Below, in pieces: positions 24,201-31,716 of a stretch of 31,716 nt of DNA; the first letter of the stretch is position 1; the number at the start of each line of letters is the position of its first letter. The translations under genes were made by a program, and so were the position numbers. The notes under the pieces are model-generated. The model saw nothing but the letters and a program-made list of their open reading frames with translations. It searched no databases and was not told where the DNA came from. This DNA comes from Candolleomyces eurysporus (lineage: Eukaryota > Basidiomycota > Agaricomycetes > Agaricales > Psathyrellaceae). The stretch is taken from positions 1 to 31,716 of the forward strand of contig JANBPK010001294.1 of assembly GCA_027579435.1 (NCBI GenBank), written 5' to 3'.

Positions 24201-25861
24201 TGAATATTGTGAACTTACCCCTTGCTAGGCAAAGACTCAGGACCATGGAACTAACGACTTTCGTGTTCCTCTGACCGTGAAGCACGCCCCGGGTAGCAGC
24301 AAGCGTGAAGTGGATTCGATGATTTGAAGAAATGTCTTGCCATGCCATAAACCAAGGCTGGTCCGCCAACTCGTTCGCATTAAAATCCCCGAAATCGACG
24401 TCGAGCTCTGAGTCAACGTGAGATTGATCCAGCGACTGCAATTGGCTCAACACTTGTGTTCGGAGGCTGAATAGCAAAGGCCTAAAGGCTTCAGGGAGAC
24501 TGTTCCACCGGTGAAGTGGGTTTCCTGGCTCGCAGAAAGATTCGCGAAGGTGAGCTGCAAGGGCTGCGTTCCTTTGCATAATATCGGCCATTTCGGCATG
24601 GCTGCTGCTGGACGCCATCCTTTCTTCAGCGCATTTGACAAATCGAAGGAGGGCAAGCAAGCAATTGCCGAGAAAACCGTCATGCTGTACTGCGTCGTCG
24701 TGGGTTCTGCTGGTCGCACATTGGGCGAAATGCGACAAGAGTATCCGAGGCGTATCAGTCCGGAAAAGGTGTTGGATCCAGCGTTCCTCGAAGGAGGGCA
24801 ATGCAATCTCCGCAATTGCAGCATTAACATGTGATGCTTTCGGGGACAGGATCGCCTTTTCGTACAAGATTTTCGCAAGGCCGTGGTTGATGCCTCCGTC
24901 TGGTTCCACATTTCCACCGGGTTCGGACGGTTTCCAGCCCCACAGCGCCGTCCACATTCTCTTGAGCCATCGGAGAAAGTCGGTTAGGGGAGTGTTGAAG
25001 GGTGAGGTTGGGGACATCAACGGTAAAATGGTCATCAGGAGGTAAAGACATCCTCCTGATGCACAGAATGCAACAAGGACGACGCTGAGAATAGGGCTAT
25101 CGCCATACCCCCGAATCACCAAACCGGCCAAAAAGAGGAACGTCGCGCCTTGAAGAAGCAGTGGTACCAAGGTGATGGCTTCCTTGAGGCACCACTGATC
25201 TGTTTGCTTGTCGAGTTGATATCGATTATACGCGTCTTCAGCTTCCCGTCGCTTGGCGCCTGAAGCATAGCGTGCAAGCCAAGCCTTTGCCAAAACTCCT
25301 GTTATCGCGCTGAATAGGGTGATATAAAGGCTGAGAATCCACAAGCCGTTAACCCATTCCGTTGCGGTTGAGACAGCGGATGCTTGGCCAATAGAGCCAC
25401 TCAGCAGGGTCTGCCGGATATCGCTGAGGAGATTCTGTTCGGAGTCAACTTGAAGATCTTTCCTAGCATCGAGAACGAAGGAAGATACGATTCCACCGAA
25501 TAAACCGGCCTGTCCAATCGTAAGAAGACAGCTTACAGCTCCGAGTGTTGTGGGCTTACGAAGATTAGAAGGGAGTCCAACCCAGTTTTCCACTGATCGG
25601 CTCTGTCACTTGCCTCCCGTTCCGCGTCTTCCAAATACAAGTTCCAAACGTGGGCATCTTTTCTGAAGTCGANGGGGGGATTCGCTCTTATTTGAGGGGC
25701 CGTTCTGGGCGTTGCTTTGGCTTGGGGGGCCTTGCTTCGCGTTGTTGTGAGGGCCTTTCTCCGCATTGCTCTCGTCGTTGGCATACTGTATGACTATATT
25801 AGTAGATCGGAGGAGGGAAATATCAACGGCCTACAGCTGCACTATCGGTGTCAGGGTCCAT
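18204..25861 (-). CDS. DUF6535-HEAT repeat membrane protein, copy 2
   Basis: Paralogue of the 6733-14460 gene with the same exon plan. Exon 1 is 25861-25835 (MDPDTDSAA), followed by a 49 bp intron. Exon 2 is 25785-25560 and contains an N at 25673 that must be dropped to stay in frame (SESP then DFRKDAHVW). Intron 25559-25510 again splits the first membrane helix. The large exon from 25509 encodes the rest of DUF6535. HEAT exons follow with acidic-loop motifs (LDDDDDVCLAS, HDPDDDVQSAC, SDDDDDVQSEA), ending in the cap TALWCRY...WFAFGLFGRHTTVSEV and a stop at 18204. The DUF6535 part is about 87% identical to copy 1, while inner HEAT stretches fall near 45%. Ns at 22870 and 19460 and a seven-T run at 21743-21749 each disturb the frame by one base; otherwise exons join cleanly. 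Function unknown, probably membrane-anchored. Confidence 0.8.
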
Positions 25862-27190
25862 AGTGGAGGTTATTGATGGGATGTAAGCGGGTTCTGAAGG
25901 TTCCTGCCTGTGATATAAAGACAAGAATAGACGCACACCCAGGGTTAGTAGGAAACGCAACGTTGCACAGTTCGGCTGAGACAGGATTCATAAGTACAAA
26001 TGCAGGATGCAGGAACTTCGACGCGCAGCATGGTCAGATGGAATGATGACGGTGACTGGTGACCTTAGTGAAAGTGCGTTCCTCCTGAGTCGATGAAAAA
26101 TCCACGCGATAAGACGGGATACAGATTAAGATCGTTTCACAGAGTCGAACGTTGAGGTATAGCTACTCATATTCACCGTTTTCCCCGTTGAGGTTGACCC
26201 CCCATGTTCACTATTCACGAAGCTCGTCAACACTGGCCCTCGAGATAGGCGCCCTGAGTGACATCGAGCAGCCTGTCAGTCAATTTCCGACATGTAAGTT
26301 GACTGAACTTACCAGCGATCAGGCGAGAAGAACGGTGTTCACAGTTTTCTGGATCTATATAGCCCGTAATGGAAACGATTGAAGTGCTGCGAAGGCTTGA
26401 GATTGGAGGAAACTGACGCGTTGATAGTGCTTTTCCAGCCACGTACTAGTATTCTCCTCAATTGGGAGGGCTCATGTTGTTCGGCGATCTCAATATGCGC
26501 GCCCAGCATCTGGCTCCAGAGCGCGAAGCTCAAAGTCTACTAGTCGCGACCTGTTGACTGGCTCATTGAGTTGTACCTTGACATTAAGGAAGGTGCTCTC
26601 ACCGCCCAAAAATTTTCCACACTTAATGGGATCCTCTCGGCTGGAAACCGTCGTAGTTGTACATCTCTGCCGTCATACTAGTTTTCCGCAAGTGGAAATC
26701 AGGTTCACATGCAGGCGTCTAACCTTCGGAGAGAGGAGTGGGACGACTAAAGCGCTCCTTCTGTTGTACAACCCAATGAGTGAGCAAACGGTGAAAGAGT
26801 TTGGCAGCGTCCGAATAATCACCACGCGGACTCTGGCTTCTATTCATATAACGACAACTGGCGGTCAATTCAAGTCGAATCCAGAACCTTATTCCCCGCG
26901 AGGCAGCCTCATTCAGAGACCAAGGACCTTATACGTGCGGATCTCTAGAACCACCTCACTGGAATTTCACTACTACCTTTCCCATTCATTTAGTTTCAAT
27001 ACCACATATTGACCTGAGAACACTTACTGTATTCTGCTAGAGACGTCGCGGCCATCATGGTCGTCGGAGGACAACGTTGTTGCGGCCTTGAAGAGAACCG
27101 TCCGTGAGAATGTTTGTCATCAAACAATAATCATTAGAAAAAAGTTGTATTCTGCTTGATTTAAACCTCTATAGCATTTCACTTCAAAAA
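25862..27190. other. Divergent promoter region of DUF6535 copy 2 and HAS1
   Basis: No intact gene is seen. It matches 14461-15920 in patches. The part at about 26150-26530 (minus) holds the unit B remnant of the unrecognised helical gene, with an in-frame stop after FPLRAI. The last 100 bp before HAS1 is AT-rich (ttgatttaaacctctatagc), suiting a core promoter. Confidence 0.45.
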
Positions 27191-29122
27191 ATGCCTCCAG
27201 CTTCTGCTTCCACGAGCAAGGCGACCCCTAGCAAAACAAATGGAGATTCAAAGCCAGAAAGAACACCATTCTCAGCTCTGGACCTTTCGCAACCTACAGT
27301 TAGAGCACTGGAAGAGATGGGTTTCTCGACAATGACCCAAATTCAAGAGAAATCTATACCTGTTCTTCTTGCAGGAAAAGATGTTCTGGGTGCTGCACGG
27401 ACGGGCTCAGGAAAGACTCTGGCGTTCTTGATACCTGCTATCGAGTTGCTCCATAGGCTAAAGTTCAAACCACTGAATGGTGCGGTACCATTTTTTAATC
27501 AACCTGACCAGTTACTGAAAAGGACGTTCCAGGCACTGGTATTATCATTATCACTCCTACCCGCGAGTTGGCACTGCAAATCTTCGGCGTAGCCAAAGAC
27601 CTTATGGCATATCATTCTCAAACTTTCGGCGTTGTGATTGGAGGAGCGAACCTCAAGGCGGAGCAGGATAAGCTAGCAAAGGGTGTGAATTTGCTTGTTG
27701 CGACGCCTGGACGGCTATTGGATCATCTTCAGGTGCGTTGTTCGAACTCTCAAAAGGGGCTTGCATCGCAACTAACTGCAGCTACATAGAACGCTAAAGG
27801 GTTCGTGTACCGGAACCTCAAGGCCCTCGTGATCGACGAAGCTGACCGGATTCTGGAAATTGGATTCGAGGAGGAAATGAAAAAGATTATCTCGCTTTTG
27901 CCGAGTGGTGCGTGTCTCACTACGGCGTAGGTTTATGCCAGGCTGACGACGGAGCAGAAAATCGACAGACCATGCTGTACTCAGCTACCCAAACCACAAA
28001 AGTTACCGATCTTGCTCGGATATCCCTTCGCCCAGGTCCCATCTTCATCGACGTCGATAAGGAAGAGTCCACGAGCACTGTTTCAACGCTTACTCAAGGC
28101 TACGTCGTTTGCGCCTCGGACACGCGTTTCCGCCTCCTCTATACCTTCCTCAAGAAGAACATGAAGAAAAAAGTGATCGTCTTCTTTTCGAGCTGCAATT
28201 CCGTGAAATATTATTCCGAATTACTCAACTACATCGACGTGCCTGTTCTGGACCTTCACGTATGTCTACCTCGTCCCCCACTTTGAATTGCTTTCTAACC
28301 GGATGCATGCAGGGAAAACAAAAACAACAAAAACGGACCAACACGTTTTTCGAANTTTATCAACGCCGAAACTGGCATTCTACTTTGCACGGATGTAGCA
28401 GCAAGAGGCTTGGATATTCCCCGGGTGGACTGGATCGTGCAATATGACCCTCCTGATGACCCCCGCGATTATATTCACCGTGTCGGACGAACAGCTCGTG
28501 CTGGAAAGGTCGGAAAGAGCTTGCTGTTCCTTCTCGAGAGCGAACTGGGTTTCCTTCGGTACTTGAAGGAAGCGAAGGTCCCACTCAACGAGTACAGCTT
28601 CCCCGCTGAACGGATAGCCAATATTCAGACCCAGGTCAGTGTTTCATCCCCAAGTGAAAATTCAGCTCGAAACTCAACAATCGACATGTTTAGCTCGAAA
28701 AACTCCTCCAAAAGAATTACTTCCTCCACCAGTCCGCGAAAAATGGTTTCCGCTCGTATCTCCAAGCCTACGCTTCGTATTCGTTAAAGAAGATCTTCGA
28801 CGTGAACAAGCTTGATTTGGTGAAGGTCGGAAAGTCGTTTGGATTCTCAGTTCCTCCAAGAGTGAACCTCAACATCGCTCCGGGCGCTGGCAAGAGTGAA
28901 ACTAGCCACAACAGGAGGAAACGCAAACAGGACGCCTCGGATGAAAGCGAGCCGGAGGACGAGGTGGAAGAGGAGAACGACAAATCATCAAGAGCTCAAG
29001 GACAGGTGGGCAAGCAGAGGCGGATAGAGACACTGGGTAAGAAGATGGTAGAACGGGAGGTATATAGGAAAGGGCGAGAGCAGAAAAGGCAGAAAGAGAG
29101 GGGTGAACAGTGGAGCCGGTAG
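27191..29122 (+). CDS. HAS1: HAS1 DEAD-box RNA helicase
   Basis: ATP-dependent RNA helicase (DDX18 family) of the nucleolus, needed for 40S and 60S ribosome assembly. Introns 27480-27532, 27733-27789, 27908-27957, 28260-28312 and 28635-28693, plus omission of the N at 28355, give an exact 552-residue frame. All core motifs are visible: Q motif (FSALDLS...TQIQ), Walker [29 protein letters not shown] in [13 protein letters not shown] and HRVGRTAR. Family-specific stretches match Has1 closely: [33 protein letters not shown] and [13 protein letters not shown], then [12 protein letters not shown]. The C-terminus is a Lys/Arg/Glu-rich basic tail. The N-terminal extension is short (about 28 residues before the Q motif). 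Its 5' half was copied to 15921-16530 by the tandem duplication. Confidence 0.95.
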
Positions 29123-29747
29123 ACGGGTGCTCCTTTCTGTCCAATGTTTACTACGTTGTACGGTGACGTTTCCTGCGATCTACTAGTTTTGAGGCCCTTT
29201 GATTTAGCGACTGTCTGCCTGACAAACTTATTTTCGAGCGCTCAAGCGGCACCCCGCGACACTCGCTTCACCGGCCGACGAAAGCCATGGGTTTTACTTT
29301 CACCCTCTCTCACACCAGTGTTGGTTCTGCACATTTTGACACGGCTTTGTGAGAGACTCTTTCCGCCGTGTTTCCGAACGTACATTTGAACACACAGAGA
29401 TGATTCTAGCCGGAATTGCAGTCGGCGGCCATGAGACCGCCATACCTCGCAGCGATGGCGATTTCTAACAAATTTTTCCAGAGCAACAGTAACAGATGAG
29501 AAATGAGGTCATGATACATTTTAGGGTGGTGATATTGATGGTTCCACAAAAAGCACCTCGCGGCGAAAGATCTTCGACATGTCCTTCCTCGTTGTATTCT
29601 GCTTCGTCAGCCAGGCACGTTCATCCGCTCCTGGGTCGAGATCGAGTCATGGTCGCGTAAAGACCTGATTTAAGAACGGTGCCGTATGTCTACCTTTTCC
29701 TCAGTCTTGCTTCCCAACCCGAACGGTACTCATACGCCCCTATTACC
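29123..29747. other. Intergenic between HAS1 and arrestin-like gene
   Basis: No gene seen. Only short ORFs without recognisable content are present. It should hold the HAS1 3' UTR and the promoter of the next gene. Confidence 0.5.
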
Positions 29748-31314
29748 ATGGCAGTCGCCCCAGCAGTCGTTAGCCGTGAACCCGACTCCGAGCTTTGCTC
29801 CTGCGTGCTCAGTGCTTTGACCCATACTTTACCGCCGTATACACCCTCTCCCCCCGCTCCCAGTTATTCCGATCATCCTGCGTGTGGAGAGAGGAGCCTG
29901 CACTACGCCGCGGGCGGTCGATTCCGCCCCAGGAATCCGGCATCTACGTTTGTGAAGCAATTCGCCAAGGCTACAGTCGTCTTGCGTGGTCAGGAGCCCA
30001 ACGTCCGTACACCTTGGTATGGACGGGATGAAGTGATCTCCGGGTTCGTCACCTTTGAAAACGCGTGTCGAGTTAGCCAGGTTGATATCTTGGTACGCCA
30101 CCCTTTCCTCCCCTCTTCGTCGCTTGCTCATTCGTAGGCTTTTTTGTGTAGGTGGAGGGAAAACTTGATATTATGATGGCCGAGGGCATTTCCAAAGTGA
30201 CGACGCTTGTTAATTCTTCTTCGACCCTGTGGAAGAGAACTTCGCCCAACGACTCCTGTCCTGAACAGGTTGAGTTTGCGTTCTCCTTACCCGAATCGTA
30301 TCAAAGTGGAGACGCTACCTATTCACTTCCACCCTCTTTCCAAGAGCAGGATCTGGGAGGCGCTTTTAATAGCATCAGGAGCTCGTATCGCATTCGGGTG
30401 ACGGTCACCAAAACTCCAAAGAATCGTTTCAGTTTCGAAAAGACGGAGCAGTGAGTGTTTCTGCGACCCTGAATTCTCAGCGTATGTGTTAACGGTGCTG
30501 CGCACATAGTCTGTTCTTGTCCTTTGATTATCTACCTCGGTCGAGGAGCTCCGATCCAACGACAACGTTGCCAGGCTGCGTTGCGAATATCAAGCAACTA
30601 CCGAACGAGTGGTACCAGGTGACAAGCATCGTCCCCGTTGAGCCACAACCTCACCTCGAGCCTGTGTTCAGCAATGTGAGTATCTGCCTCCGGTCTGCAT
30701 GGCAGGGTGACAAAACTCTTTCCGTGTCCATCTTTAGCTCTTCGTCCCAGCAGCCCGTGTTTACCCACTCACCGATCCTATCCCCTTCCACGTCGAGACT
30801 TCAGGGAGACGAGAGTCCTTGCGTGCGCTTCTTTCGACTAACCAGCCCGAATCCCCTCCCACTTCACCTATATCTCCGAGCAGGCCGCTATCGCTTGTCA
30901 ATGGCAAGACGATCTCATGTCTCCAAAAATGTGAACCGAAAGGTTTGAGAGTGTACATCGTACGCCAAATCAGGGTCGAGATCAAGAAGNAAAAAGGCCC
31001 TGAAGAATATCATCCTTGCCTACGGCGAGATGGAGTCTGTTCCGCCTGTAATGGACACCTGCCGCTGCGGTCTCGGGGACGCTTGTGTGACTCCAGAGTA
31101 TTTGAGCTGGACGGGCACACTGAAGCCTTCTCCGGACGTGAAGACCGGTGGGTTCGAGACGGAGTTTGTCAAAGTCGCCGACTATGTTGCGCTTGCGATT
31201 GGGGACTCTGAGGTTCCTTGGAAGGATATTACGAACAGTGTGGGGATTAAGCTTGTCACCGACTCTTGGGAAGATCCAGAGCCAGAGCTAGCGCTTCATG
31301 ACGTTCTCCTGTAA
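29748..31314 (+). CDS. Arrestin-like (N-terminal fold) protein
   Basis: Fungal arrestin-related proteins are cytosolic adaptors that often direct ubiquitination and sorting of membrane proteins. The start was chosen at 29748 because of its strong context (accATGg). Introns 30093-30151, 30451-30509 and 30676-30737, with the N at 30990 dropped, give an exact 461-residue frame. The N-terminus is Pro-rich with PPYTPSPPAPSYS, which may serve as a PY-type ligand for WW domains. An arrestin-N beta-sandwich pattern follows (ATVVLRGQ, GRDEVISGFVTFEN, QVDILVEGKLDI, VEFAFSLPESYQ, SSYRIRVTVTK). The second half carries ESLRALLSTNQPESPPTSP and a C-lobe-like stretch (RVYIVRQIRVEIKKKKALKN, ETEFVKVADYVALAI). 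No transmembrane segment is seen. The arrestin assignment rests on pattern only. Confidence 0.7.
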
Positions 31315-31627
31315 TTTTGCTTCAGAGTTTGTCTTTCTTATGTTTTTTGCATTCCTGGGGACACTGATAGTTTATTTAAAATAATTTATTGGATTTTTCG
31401 TGAAACTGAAAGCTGAAAGACACAGACGTCGACAAATGATCATGCATCAAATCGTGAGAATCTCGGTAACCTATCAGCTCCCGGACCTTGGAGTCTACCA
31501 ACTTGTCCTGTCCTTCAACCTCGTCGTCGTCGAGCACGACGCCCATGCAACGTCGATAGATGACGAACTCCAGGGCAGAGTCAGTTCACTCGCAATATAG
31601 CCGGCGTCGCTCAAATACCAATACCTC
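31315..31627. other. Intergenic downstream of arrestin-like gene
   Basis: No convincing gene. The T-rich and A/T-rich stretch just after the stop (tttatttaaaataattta, about 31372-31389) suits 3'-end formation. Confidence 0.45.
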
Positions 31628-31716
31628 TCAATCCGTAGTCCGACCTTTGGCAGCCCTTCCCCCACCTCCACCACCGCTCAAAGTCGGCAATTCGAAGGCG
31701 CTGAATGCTTGGGTTC
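31628..31716 (-). CDS. Possible 3' end of a minus-strand gene (edge)
   Basis: On the minus strand one frame is open from the window edge to a stop at 31630-31628. It encodes FSAFELPTLSGGGGGGRAAKG and a few more residues. A glycine run near a charged C-terminus is common in fungal proteins, and a convergent gene here would fit the spacing. Too short to identify; it may be chance. Confidence 0.25.
   Translation of the reverse strand, partial: TQAFSAFELPTLSGGGGGGRAAKGRTTD

Larger units (their letters stand above)
16531..27820. repeat. Tandem duplication unit B (about 11.3 kb)
   Basis: Direct repeat of unit A. It begins with the WD40 3' fragment and ends inside HAS1 exon 3 at the codons for VYRNLK (about 27820), where unique HAS1 sequence continues. 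HYPK and WD40 are dead in this unit, while DUF6535-HEAT is retained. Divergence between units is heavy in non-coding parts, so the event is not recent. Confidence 0.85.

Noticed and set aside
6543..27190. Transposon or retroelement as the cause of the large repeat
   Set aside because: No integrase, transposase, reverse transcriptase, terminal repeats or target-site duplication seen. The repeat boundaries fall inside ordinary genes.
29123..29747. tRNA or other structured RNA between HAS1 and the arrestin-like gene
   Set aside because: No A-box/B-box pair or cloverleaf-like arms could be seen by eye.

Overview
The window looks like nuclear DNA of a filamentous basidiomycete, most likely an agaricomycete. 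Genes are packed with roughly 50-70 bp GT-AG introns, and the recognisable proteins are a Zn2Cys6 regulator, Cdc4-type WD40, HYPK, HAS1 and an arrestin-fold protein. Two very large proteins carry an N-terminal four-helix membrane domain that I recognise as DUF6535, a family I know essentially from Agaricomycetes. The species cannot be told from the sequence.

Layout. 1-3355 (+): Zn2Cys6 transcription factor, 5' end outside the window. 3990-5543 (+): Cdc4-like WD40 propeller without an F-box. 5964-6542 (+): HYPK-like UBA protein. 14460-6733 (-): DUF6535-HEAT protein, copy 1. 15921-16530 (+): broken HAS1 5' fragment, joined directly to a broken WD40 3' fragment at 16531-17018. 17316-17920 (+): dead HYPK copy. 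25861-18204 (-): DUF6535-HEAT protein, copy 2. 27191-29122 (+): intact HAS1 DEAD-box helicase. 29748-31314 (+): arrestin-like protein. A possible 3' end of a minus-strand gene lies at the right edge.

This layout is explained by one direct tandem duplication. An ancestral segment ran from the middle of the Cdc4-like gene, through HYPK and the DUF6535-HEAT gene, into the middle of HAS1 (about 11.4 kb). It was copied head to tail, so unit A is about 5052-16530 and unit B about 16531-27820. The junction fuses the 5' half of HAS1 to the 3' half of the WD40 gene. Since then the by-product copies of HAS1, WD40 and HYPK have collapsed, while both DUF6535-HEAT copies remain readable over about 7.7 kb and some 32 introns each. 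Outside a few homopolymer-linked frame breaks they look like live genes.

The DUF6535-HEAT pair is the most interesting content. The membrane module is about 87% identical between the copies, but parts of the HEAT solenoid fall to about 45%. Almost every intron in the solenoid is phase 1, whereas neighbouring genes show mixed phases. A fixed membrane module with a diversifying, exon-modular solenoid is what a recognition or receptor system could look like; that function is inference, not shown. HYPK (N-terminal acetyltransferase/ribosome chaperone) and HAS1 (ribosome biogenesis) are housekeeping neighbours and need not be related to it.

The sequence contains 12 single N symbols, most of them beside homopolymers. 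In the genes where I checked, deleting the N restores the reading frame, so they appear to be surplus bases from sequencing error.
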